Positions 20,665-31,027 of a DNA stretch of 55,943 nucleotides are shown piece after piece. The stretch's first letter is position 1, and each line of letters opens with the position of its first letter. The position numbers were made by a program, and so were the translations under genes. This DNA comes from Pigoraptor vietnamica (lineage: Eukaryota > Opisthokonta > Filasterea): positions 1 through 55,943 of the forward strand of contig CALSCQ010003241.1 of assembly GCA_943704525.1 (NCBI GenBank). The letters run 5' to 3'. The notes under the pieces are model-generated. The model saw nothing but the letters and a program-made list of their open reading frames with translations. It did not search any database and was not told the origin of the DNA.

Positions 20665-22371
20665 TTATGCGCCGAAGTGTCGCAGGAGGAGCTTTGTCTG
20701 TTCGTACCCGCCGAAAAACACGGCGCCCCCAATCGAGATCCACATGGTGCGCGGCGCCACGCCCGCGTACAGGCGCAGCAGGCCCTCTTCCCGCGCAATG
20801 CGAACGGCCGTGTCCACCACGCCGCTGTACTGCCCCTGCCCGCCGGAGCGCTGCGTGCACATGCCCTCAGTTCCCGAACACATGACGTCGGTGTGTCATA
20901 GTAAACTTGTGCGTGTGTCCCTTTTTTGCGTTTGTGTTCGCGTGCGTGTGTTGTGCGTGTTATGGTGTGTGTGTGTGTGTGCATGTGCTTATCTGTCTCA
21001 GAGTACGCGTGCGGGTGCTGAGCCCACCGTCGACAGCATAATGCGCGTCTTGATGACGTCGAGTGGCGTGGTGATCGCCGCAGACACGCCGCCCGCGAGC
21101 GACCCGCACAGCGCCATCTGCCACCCGCTCAAGGGCGTGCTGCTGCGGCGCGCCCACTCCACCTGCGCGTCACGTGAGGGAGAGTGTCAGCACGCGCGCC
21201 CACTACACTCAGTGGGATCAGCACTTTCTGAAGCAGCGAGGTCAACGCACACGGGACACAGCAGAGTTGCATAAGTTCAACGCAACCGGACGGCGTCCAC
21301 GCACCTTTACGCGCTCGTACAGCGGGTACTGAATAAGCGCAAAGGGAATCTCACGCACAACGGTGGACCCAAACCCCCGGTACAGGCCAAGCACACCGTG
21401 CGTGCGCATGATGTCGCGGAACGTCTCGGCCGACGTCGCGTGCATCCGCGCTTGCAGGCGCTGCTTCAGAATTTCCGCCGGCACGCGCACCACGCACGCG
21501 CTCTGTGGGTGCAGTGAGAATACACTAATATTATCAGAGTGATGCGGCGAGTGTGTGGACGCGGAGTGCACGTGCGGGCGTTCTATGAGCAAGTGTGTGC
21601 GTGCATGAGTGAGGGTGCGTGAGTGCCAGGTGCGAGCGTGCGCGGGCGTGCGCGTGCGTGTGTGCGTGTGTGCGAGTGTGCGGCGAGTGGGCGCTTCACG
21701 TGAGCCAAGGGTCCCACCACTTCTCCGAGCGACGCGGCCACCATGTGCACCGTGGCGCCATTCGCCGAGGGAAAGGCGTCCGCCAGCCGCGCCTTGAAGA
21801 ACTCGTAACTGAGCCAGAATGTGGACGCTGTACGGCAGTCCGTGAGCACGGAAGGCGGCACAGGCACACTCGCGCACGGGGGTTTACAACTGCCACTGTC
21901 ATACACACAAGCGCGCACACACACAACACGCCTACGTACGTACATACATGCACACACACGCGCGCACACACACAAAACGCCTACGTACGTACATACATGC
22001 ACACACACGCGCGCGCACACACAAACATGCCTACGTACGTACATACATGCACACACACGCGCGCGCACACACACTGGGCCGAATGCAAAAGCAGCTCACC
22101 CGATGGTACTGACGCCACCGCCGCAGGGCCCAGACCCGCGTATATGCCGCGAAAACCGCCCGACGCAGCAAACCCCTTAACGGACTGCAGGCGCGTCTTG
22201 AGCGTGTCGAGCGGAAAGAGAGTGATGTCGACGAGCGCGCCAGCAACGCCGCCAGCCTGGGAAAGGGGGGTGTTAGGAGTGTTCCAAGTGTGCGGGCCCA
22301 ACAGCACTCACCGTGAGACACACGGCGAGGGAGTCGCGCGCCTCCGCGGTCTCCTGCACGCCCTCCTCCAT
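20665..22371 (-). CDS. SLC25A26: Mitochondrial S-adenosylmethionine carrier, 280 aa
   Basis: Six exons on the minus strand, 22371-22312, 22256-22100, 21827-21721, 21502-21305, 21162-21028 and 20850-20665, give 843 nt. It has three mitochondrial-carrier repeats with signatures [22 protein letters not shown] and [10 protein letters not shown]. The second signature, RVPxExxKxR, is typical of SAM carriers. Further diagnostic segments are [39 protein letters not shown] and [17 protein letters not shown]. It exchanges cytosolic SAM for mitochondrial SAH across the inner membrane, feeding mitochondrial methylation. It is divergent from ALG8 across 375 bp. The N-terminus has a short acidic extension ([13 protein letters not shown]). 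Confidence 0.95.
21915..22075. repeat. About 50-bp minisatellite with CA/CG core
   Basis: Three to four copies of a unit combining CA/CG dinucleotides with cctacgtacgtacatacatg occur at about 21930, 21979 and 22028. They lie in the SAM carrier intron between 22100 and 21827. Copies differ by small changes in the CA/CG part. Confidence 0.85.
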
Positions 22372-22746
22372 TGCACCGGCGCATTAAGCAGCGGCGACAC
22401 TCGAGTGAATGGCATGCACACATGCTTCGTTGGCTCAGTCGCCGGCAGTTGAGTGCCGCCGAGACAGCCCAGACACGGGTGGGTGACCGGCGTGACGTCA
22501 CGCAGTCGGGCCACACACCACGGTGCACACACCCCCCACACGGCACGGGATCCTTCTTCGCTGAAAGTGCGTGTGTGCGGCGCTTGTCGCGTGCGAGGAC
22601 TCTTGTTGCCATGCTCCTGCGCCATTGCGTGGCTGAAGTGCCTGTGTCTGCGCCTGCGTGTGCCTCAACAGCTCCCTCTGTCGTCTGTCCCTTTGCTGCG
22701 ACGCGTGCTCGATTCCCTCCCTCTCTCTTCGTGACACTGAGAGGCC
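22372..22746. promoter_or_regulatory. Divergent intergenic region, SAM carrier / ALG8
   Basis: This 375-bp gap between divergent start codons presumably contains both promoters. No coding exon with splice support, TATA box or clear repeat was seen. Confidence 0.4.
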
Positions 22747-23042
22747 ATGGGGGACCTCGTCGCTCTCTTTGCCGCGGCAACGGCGCTCAAGTTGCTGCTC
22801 ATGCCCGCCTAGTACCAATTGCACTGCGCCTATGTCTCTGCTCGCACACACACACACACACGCACGCACGCATGCGCACACACTCACTCAACACGCACAC
22901 ACACACAACACATACACACAGAAAAACACACACACACACACGCATGCACACACACTCACTCAACACGCACACACACACAACACATGCACACAGAAAAACA
23001 CACACACACACGCATGCACACACACGCGCGCGCACGCACGCA

Positions 23043-23088
<46 letters not shown>

Positions 23089-23105
23089 CACAGACACACG
23101 CACAC

Positions 23106-23161
<56 letters not shown>

Positions 23162-23202
23162 ACGCACACACACGCGCGCGCACGCACGCAGACACACACA
23201 CT

Positions 23203-23233
<31 letters not shown>

Positions 23234-23267
23234 ACGCACACACACGCACACGCACACACACACACAG

Positions 23268-23299
<32 letters not shown>

Positions 23300-23331
23300 A
23301 CACACACACACACACGCACACACACACAGAC

Positions 23332-23362
<31 letters not shown>

Positions 23363-24017
23363 CACACACACACACGCACACACACACACAGACACACACA
23401 CACACACACACACAGACACACACACACACACACGCACACACACACACAGACACACGCACACGCACACACGCACACACACACACAGACACACGCACACGCA
23501 CACACACACACAGACACACGCACACACGCACACACACACAGACACGCACACACACACAGACACACACACACACTGCATTGTTCAAAAAGCGCGTCAGTGC
23601 CTTGTCTTGGGACAGTTTGTTGTTCGGTGGTTGAATGACCCGGGCCCCCTCTTCCCGCCCTCTGCTCCCATCGCCTTGCCTCGCAGCCATTCGACGGACT
23701 TTGAGGTGCACCGCAATTGGATGGCGCTCACTCACAGCCTGCCCATCGAGCGCTGGTATTATGAGGTGCGCCGTGCTCTGTACCTTCGCTGGCTGAAGTG
23801 TGTGCACAGCGCATGCCCTGTTGAGTCTGTATTGTGTCTGTGGCTGTCTGTTTGCTGTCAGGTGCATGCATGGCTTAGTCGAGCGGCTGCGTGGTACGCC
23901 GTTTGTTCTTTGTCACAATGTGCACTCGATGCCTATCTCAAATGTGCCGTGTGTGTATGTGTGTGTGTGTGTGCGTGTGTGTGTACGTGTGTGCATATGT
24001 GTGTGTGTGTGTGTGTG

Positions 24018-24048
<31 letters not shown>

Positions 24049-27000
24049 TATCACTCGTTGCCATTCCGCACTTCCCGTGCGTCTGCTATACCACAGCCAC
24101 CTTCTGAGTTTGCTCCCATACTGAGCGGGCACCTGTCTACACCAGGACACCTCTGTCTGGACGCTCGATTACCCGCCCTTCTTCGCGTGGTTCGAGTGGT
24201 TTCTCTCGCAGTTTGCCGCGCGCGTCGACCCCGCCATGCTCGCCATTGAGGCCGAGCACACGCCGTCCCACGTGACCGTCGCATTCCAGCGCATCACCGT
24301 CATGGCCAGCGACGCCCTGCTCGTCCTGGCGCTTCACAGGTGTGGGCGCGCGTGGATGATAGCGGTGCTGGACGTATGTGCGTGTTCGGAGTCACGGGCT
24401 CGTCTGGCGTGCGCGCGTGGTTGATAGCGCGGTGTGTGTGTGTGCGTGTCCGGAGTCATGGGCTCGTCTGGCGTGTGCGCTCGGTGGCAGAGCTTCTGTG
24501 GCGCGGGATGCTCCGTTTCCGTGCGTGTGCGCGCGTAGTGCGTGTGTACCTGCTGTGCACGGCACACCGTTAGATCCCATGTGTTGTCGCAGATACACCG
24601 ATCAGCCGCGCGACCGATTGCTGCGCGCATTCCTCGTGCTGCTGAGCCCAGGCCTCCTCTTTGTGGACCGTATCCGACAATCAGCCACGTGGCCGGTCAC
24701 GCGCACTTCACGCACACACACGCACACGCACACAGGCACAGACAACGCACACACACACACACAGTCTCTCTCACACACACTCATACACTCACACTCACAC
24801 TCACAAGCACACGCACACGCACGCACGCACACACAAGCACACGCACACTCATACTCACACACGCACACACGCACACACGCACACGCACACACAACGCACA
24901 CTCACACACACTCACACACACACACAAGAACACACACACACACATATGCTTATCCGTCGCATGCGATTCCGCTCGCGTGGCCGTCCTTCCTCGGCGACGT
25001 TCCTTGACTCACCTGATCTGCAGACATTCACTTCCAGTATAACGGCCTTCTCTTCGCCACTATGATATGGTCCATTGCGGAGATGCGCCGGGTGCGTACG
25101 CTTTCGCCGTCCCATCTTTCCATGGCCCCTGCGTGCCCACGTTTGCACATTAACAGTCGACCGTGAGTCTCTCAAATGCCGCACCCTTTGTAACTCGTCC
25201 ACACGCGCACTTGCGCAGGGCAACACGCTTGCCGGGGCGTTCCTCTTCGCCGCCCTCCTCAATTTCAAGCACATTTACCTCTACGTCGCACCCGCCGTAT
25301 TCGTCTTCCTTCTGCGCACGCACTGCGCTGCGGATGATCCCCACGTCGGTCCGCGCCACAGAGAGGGTGTGTGCGGTGGCCCGCTTGTGCGAATGGCTGA
25401 ATTATCGCGTGCCGTGTGTGGGCCCCTGTGAGTAACGCACACACTGCCTCGTGCTGTGTGTGTGTGTGTGCACCTGGTGTGTTGCGCGTACGTGTGTCAT
25501 ACATCTGTGTGAGTGTGCGCACATTATTTGGGCCTCGTGGGCCGCCGCATTCCTGATCCCAACGCCCTCGTTCAACCCGAGCCCTCTCTCTCTGCGATGT
25601 CTTCCAGGGCCTGCTGATGACCTCGCGTCGTTTCTGCGCCGGTTTTTGCCCCTCCGCTTTGCCGCACTCGGCACTGTCGTTGCGGGCGTCTTTGCGCTGT
25701 CGTTCGGTCCCTTTCTGGCGGCGTCGGACAGCCCGGCGGACATGCTGCGGCAGATCGGGGGACGGCTGTTTCCCTTCAAGCGCGGTCTGTGCCACGCGTA
25801 CTGGGCGCCTAATTTCTGGGCGCTGTACACCGCCGCAGACAAAATCGTCGCAAAGGGTGTGTTTTGTGGGATCGCTTTTGCTGCGAGTGCTTGTCGCGTG
25901 TTCCCCAACGGGCTGATGATGTCGGATTGAGTCATCGCTAATTTCCTGCTGTGCGCGCCTCTGCAGCGCTGGGTCGCACCGGCGCCGTCGCATCGATGAC
26001 CGGCGGGCTTGTCGGGGACTCGGACACCTTCGCCGCACTTCCGCGCGTGCTGCCCATCGCCACGTTCGCGCTGACACTCGTGGCCATGTTGGTACGTGTC
26101 GCAGTGGCACTAACCCTCTAACCCTGTCTCTGCTGCGTCAATCTGAAGTCGCAGTTACGTGGGTTTCCGTGGCGTGCTGTGCGTGCGACAACCCGCCGTT
26201 CTGAGCCTCACCCTCACCATCACCAGCCGGCGCTAGTGGCCCTCTGGCGGCTCCCCATCGGCTGCGGACGCCGCGGTGGCGACGCACTCGTCCGCGCCGT
26301 CGCGTGTTGCGGTTTTGCATCCTTTCTCTTCGGGTGGCACGTGCACGAAAAGGCGATTCTCATGGCCGTCCTTCCCCTGAGGTGCGTGCTGTCCCGACAA
26401 AGGTCACGGGCACTCGCACAGGCACAGACGCAGACATACACTATGGCGCGCAATGCCTGACCCGCTTTTTCGCCTGTCGCAGTCTCATCGCCACGCGCGA
26501 TTCGCTCACCGCGCGCGCGTTCGTCATCGCATCTGTCGCGGGACACTTTGCGCTGTTTCCGCTGCTCTTCCGGCCCACGGGTGAGTGGCGCCTCGGTAAC
26601 AGTAATTGCGATGTGTGATGATGTGTGATGCACAGTAGAGTGTATTGCGCAGTAGTGCGACTGCCACTCGGCGCTCAACCGCAACGGCATTCGCAGAAAT
26701 GCCGATCAAATTCTTCGCGTGGGCGGCGTTTTCACTCGCGAGTTACCACGCCGTCGATGTGGGAATTCGGTGAGCAATTCACAGTTGTGTGTGTGCGTGG
26801 TCACAAACGCACACCTCCGCTCATCCGCACGTGCCACGCAGGGCGTCGGGCACTGCGCGCGGTGTGGGTCTCACGGCCGCAGAGACGCTCTATCTCGCGG
26901 GGTTTCTGCCGCTCCTCGCGTACACGAGCGCGGGCCACCACGCACTCCTCGGGGAGCGCCTGCCCTTCCTCCCGCTCGCGCTGACGTCGTGTTACTGCGC

Positions 27001-27085
27001 ACTCGGCGTCGTGCATGCGTTCGTCCTGTGCACGCTCGCCGTGTTGCGAACGACGCCGTCCACCGACACACGCAAGGCACTCTGA
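22747..27085 (+). CDS. ALG8: ALG8 dolichyl-P-Glc alpha-1,3-glucosyltransferase, 524 aa
   Basis: Twelve exons: 22747-22811, 23687-23765, 24146-24339, 24593-24669, 25024-25091, 25219-25366, 25608-25856, 25967-26091, 26227-26381, 26483-26580, 26697-26769 and 26842-27085 (1575 nt). It adds the second glucose to the lipid-linked oligosaccharide in the ER lumen before N-glycosylation. Diagnostic motifs are [79 protein letters not shown] and [18 protein letters not shown]. The HIHFQYNG plus KHIY combination fits ALG8 rather than ALG6. It is polytopic. The length matches human ALG8 (526). Intron 1 is 875 bp because of a very long CA tract. Confidence 0.97.
22846..23574. repeat. About 730-bp CA/CACG microsatellite in ALG8 intron 1
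   Basis: Almost continuous CA dinucleotides are interrupted at intervals by CG, GA and a few longer blocks, including a duplicated gaaaaacacacacacacacgcatgc segment near 22920 and 22995. It fills most of ALG8 intron 1 on its sense strand. Alternating purine-pyrimidine DNA of this length can adopt Z-DNA. The long His/Thr and Cys/Val open frames here are translation of the repeat, not genes. Confidence 0.95.
24349..24480. repeat. Imperfect duplication in ALG8 intron 3
   Basis: A segment around gtgttcggagtcacgggctc followed by gtctggcgtgcgcgc (from about 24382) recurs in diverged form from about 24449 as gtgtccggagtcatgggctc. Both copies are in the intron between exons 24146-24339 and 24593-24669. 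Confidence 0.75.
24714..24945. repeat. CA/CACG-rich microsatellite in ALG8 intron 4
   Basis: CA-rich tract with ACTC, GCAC and AAGC interruptions, filling much of the intron between 24669 and 25024 on the sense strand. Confidence 0.9.
26110..26126. repeat. Short telomere-like CTAACCCTCTAACCCTG
   Basis: Two near-adjacent TAACCC units separated by a TC lie in the ALG8 intron after exon 8. This is the complement of a TTAGGG-type motif. It is too short to be more than a curiosity, but it matches the longer interstitial motif near 43285. Confidence 0.5.
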
Positions 27086-27232
27086 GTTGAGGCTGCTCGC
27101 TGACGAGCTCACGCTTGAAAGCGCCGCGCTGGGACACGACGTCCCCCGAACGGCCGTCTTCCGTGGGATGCTCGTGCGTGGACACGATTCGATGCGACGC
27201 GGCGCTGATGTCGAGCGGATTTCACGCAGCCC

Positions 27233-28374
27233 CTAGCGGAAAATCGCGTGGTCCCTGAGGACGTGCGAGACGTGCTCGTAGACGACAAAGGTGATGCACG
27301 TCGCCGGAGTGACGCGGAGGAGGTTTGGGCCGAGGCCCTTGTAGTAACCCCTCACGCCCTCGTTACTGCGGATGATGCGGCCGTCAGTGCCACCGCTGTG
27401 CGCTCACGTGATGCGCGCGGTGCATAAAGGGAGAGTCACAGAGAGTGGTTTGCCCTATTCCCCGCTACGCATGCCACACATGTTGCTCACCGCCACACAC
27501 TGCGTATAAGTTCGGATGCCGTGCGGTACCCCGTCTCGGGATCAATCGACGACTGGCGCTGCGACGGCACGCACGCAGACCGTTAGCAGTGGTCCACGGT
27601 CATCGCGACGACAGCGCGTTACACTCACCTGCAGGCGCGAGCGGATGACCTGATAGGGATACGTGGTGACGGCCGCAAGCATCTTCGACAGCGCCGCAAT
27701 GACGACGTACTCAAGCGAACTCTGCGCGTGTGGGCATGGGGTTAGTGCCTCGTCGCACGCAAGACGACGTACTCTAGCGAACTCTGCGCGTGCGTGCATG
27801 GGGTCAGCGGCCTAGTCGCACACAAGAGGTCCGCTTGCGAGTGCGAGTTGGACGCAGGCCCACATTGGCACACAGACGCACGTTGTCTCGTGCACATGCG
27901 CACAAAGTGCACGCACCAGCTTGTTGTCCTGGACCTTGCGGTGGGTCACTCTGAACGACCGCATCTCCTCATACGCCACAAACTGGACGGCGCCGTGCGA
28001 CACACCAAAGAGGCCTGGCACCAGCCCCTTGTATAGCCCCCGCAGCCCCTCGTTGCGGAACAGCCGCCATATGCCGTCTGCGCACTTGGAGGTAAGCGAA
28101 AGCGCGGCAGAACGGCCACCAGATAACACACAGCCCTCTGCCTCGAGCGGCTTCGGCATGGGACAAAACGAAAGTCACGTGAGCGGTGCGGCCATACCCA
28201 CCGACAAACCCGCGGTACTTTTCGCCACACTCCGTCGCCCCCTGCGTGCACATGCGCGTCTTGACGACCCAGATGGGATTGGTCACGACAAGCGTGGACA
28301 CTCCTGCATGGGCTCGTGTCAGCGGCAGTGACGCGGCACGCACACACGCACACGCACACGCAAGCACGCACGCC

Positions 28375-28410
<36 letters not shown>

Positions 28411-28985
28411 CACGCACGCGCACGCACGCACACGAATACGCAAGCGCAACACACACCTGCGACAGCAGCGGCGGCGAGGTGATGCGCTGGTCCGAGCGGG
28501 CCGTCCACTCTCCGTCTCAGCTCCCCCTTCATGTAATTGTAGCCGTAGAAGTACAGACCCCACGACAGCCCCGAACCCCACAGGTTCGCGACGACGCCCC
28601 TGTACAGCGCAGGAAGACCCTCGCTGCGCGCGACGGAGGCAAGCGCGCGGAGAGTGCCGCCACCCGCTTGGCCCTCGTTGACTGAGACCGGAGATTTGCG
28701 TCGGTGTCGTGCAACTACATCCAGTCGCATGTACACGCACACTCATTCACTCCCATACACACACACCTTGGAAGCGAATCTTGACCAAGTCGAGCGGGTG
28801 CAGAAGGACAGTGGCGGTAAGGCCCGCGGCAGTGCCGGCGACGAGATGGACCACGACGGGACCCTGCTGCTGCACGTGTACGGTCACGTCAACTGCCTTC
28901 CCGCGCCAGATCTATTCACAGACGCAACACACGAGAGCACGTGAGTCTTGCTTGCCACATGCACGCGCACCTTTGCGTCCCCCAT
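27233..28985 (-). CDS. SLC25A32: Mitochondrial folate/FAD carrier, 323 aa
   Basis: Eight exons on the minus strand, 28985-28971, 28911-28767, 28681-28457, 28303-28202, 28077-27917, 27721-27629, 27558-27491 and 27395-27233, sum to 972 nt. The three carrier signatures are [20 protein letters not shown] and [10 protein letters not shown]. Segments characteristic of SLC25A32 are [52 protein letters not shown] and a YEHVSHVL C-terminus. Members carry folate or FAD into the mitochondrial matrix. The first exon is only five codons (MGDAK), chosen because the next exon opens through a TAG acceptor in the right phase. It shares a 284-bp divergent gap with ATIC, which uses 10-formyl-tetrahydrofolate. 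Confidence 0.95.
27701..27825. repeat. Tandem duplication containing a duplicated 3' splice site
   Basis: A roughly 62-bp unit beginning gacgacgtactcaagcgaac (27701) recurs at 27763 as gacgacgtactctagcgaac with further differences. The first copy holds the acceptor and first codons of the SLC25A32 exon 27721-27629. The second copy lies in the upstream intron and keeps an acceptor-like CAG, but it has an in-frame TAG on the minus strand shortly after. Confidence 0.85.
28337..28437. repeat. CACG tetranucleotide tract
   Basis: Runs of cacgcacgcacg in the SLC25A32 intron between exons 28681-28457 and 28303-28202. Confidence 0.9.
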
Positions 28986-29269
28986 GGCACTCGCACTCAG
29001 CACGAGGGGAATATGGTGGGCGACAGTGTGTCCACAGCACCTGAAAAACGTCAACCGGACGAGTAACAGACTCACGTGCCTACTATTGTGCAGAATATAG
29101 TATGTTATTTGGAATGTGTTTTGTTGATCGGAGAATAGAAACGAAAATGATTACTGAGTGCGTTGTTACGGCAGCACGTGCAATTGAGTGACTCATCCAC
29201 TTTTTTCAACGAGCACAACAAATCACTCAATATATTCACATACTGCTCACCTGAACAACCGCCACAAAC
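28986..29269. promoter_or_regulatory. Bidirectional promoter region, SLC25A32 / ATIC
   Basis: This 284-bp gap lies between divergent ATGs. It is visibly AT-rich compared with the rest of the window (for example atagtatgttatttggaatg near 29097 and caatatattcacatac near 29229). No specific site was recognised. Shared control of folate import and 10-formyl-THF use is inference from position. Confidence 0.55.
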
Positions 29270-29613
29270 ATGGCTCCCCGCATGGGTACGTTGGCAGGCC
29301 AATGGCGTGAATGGAAGGATAAGCAGACGCGCTTCATGGACGCGACGTGTGTGTGTGTGTGTGTGCTCTGTGTGGTTGTGTGCTAAAGTTGCACCTCTGG
29401 GCGCAGCAATTCTGTCCGTGTCGGACAAGACGGGCGTCATTGACTTTGCCAAGCGCATCCACGCCGTGGGCTACGAACTCGTGGCCTCCGGTGGCACTGC
29501 GACGTCCCTTCGCAATGCGGGGCTGCCCGTGCGGTGGGTGTTCTACATGCGCTTGCCTCACCTGCCTGTGTGTGCACTGGTCTATGTGTGCGTGATTGGA
29601 AATGTGTGAGTGT

Positions 29614-29678
<65 letters not shown>

Positions 29679-29708
29679 ATGTGTGTGTGTGTGTCTTCTG
29701 TGTCCGTA

Positions 29709-29743
<35 letters not shown>

Positions 29744-30965
29744 ATGTGTGTGTGTGTGTCTTCTGTGTCCGTATCTGTGTGTGTGTTGTGTGTTGTGTGT
29801 GTGTGTGTATGCGTATTGACCCCTGAACGCTGCAGCGATGTCTCTGACATTACGGGCGCACCCGAAATGCTCGGCGGCCGTGTCAAGACACTCCACCCCG
29901 CGGTGCACGGCGGTGGGTGGCCGCTCATTCACTCTGATGGTGGCCATGCGTCAATAGACCAGCAGTGTTATACCGAAGACTACTGTGCTCTCTAGTCAGC
30001 CGTCCACCGCGTGAGTGTGTGTGCGCACTCGACAGAGATTGCCAGTGACGCCACTGTGACGCAGGCATCCTCGCGCGCAACACCGAGTCGGACAACAAGG
30101 ACATGACGGAGCGCGGCTATGCCCACATCGACGTCGTCGTCTGCAACCTCTACCCCTTCCAGAACACCGTCAAGGCCGCCAACGTCACAATCGCCGACGC
30201 CGTCGAGCAGATCGACATTGGTGCGCCGAATTGCGCGCGCGGCTGCTGTCAGTTGTGCACACACTGTGTCGCATATCTTGCGCATGTGTGCGTGTGCCCA
30301 TGTGCAACTTTGGCACACTGAGCGCGTGCGCACTTGTCTGACACACGCCCCAACCTTATCTCAGGCGGAGTGACGCTGCTCCGCGCGGGCGCAAAGAACC
30401 ACGAGCGCGTGACGACCATCTGCGACCCCTCCGATTACGCCCTCGTGGCCGCGGAGATCGAGGCTGCCACGGGCGACCGCCTGCCCGCCCTCACCACGCG
30501 CCAGCGCCTCGCTCTCAAGGTGCGCTCGGCTTCCCCGCTGTGCGTCGTGCACGTGTGATTGTCCTCTCCTTTGGGACGGGCACTGTGCGAGCGCCGTGTG
30601 TGTCGGGCGTCTGTGTGTGACATCATGGCATGCTCTGTGTGCGAGTGGATGTTGCGAAGCAGTGTGGCTCGATTTGCATCGACATTTGCAGATTGTTTTG
30701 TCGCCGCGTGCGTTGCCTTGCGCTTTCGTGTCTGAGTGCTGTTATGCGAACCCTCACGAGCATGCACACAACACGCGCGCAGGCATTCAACCACACGGCC
30801 GTGTACGACGAGGCAATCTCGAACTACCTCCGCCAGCAGTACGCCGCGGGTCAGCAGCAGCTCACGCTCCGCTACGGCATGAACCCGCACCAGAAGCCCG
30901 CGCAGGTGTACAACGTCGAGGGCGATCTCCCGATCAAGGGTGGGTGATGCGGCGCGAGTGTGCCG

Positions 30966-31027
<62 letters not shown>

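Noticed and set aside
22799-23638. Several open frames of 200-580 codons made of His/Thr or Cys/Val repeats
   Set aside because: They are translations of the CA/TG microsatellite in both strands inside ALG8 intron 1. A CA/TG tract has no stops in several frames.
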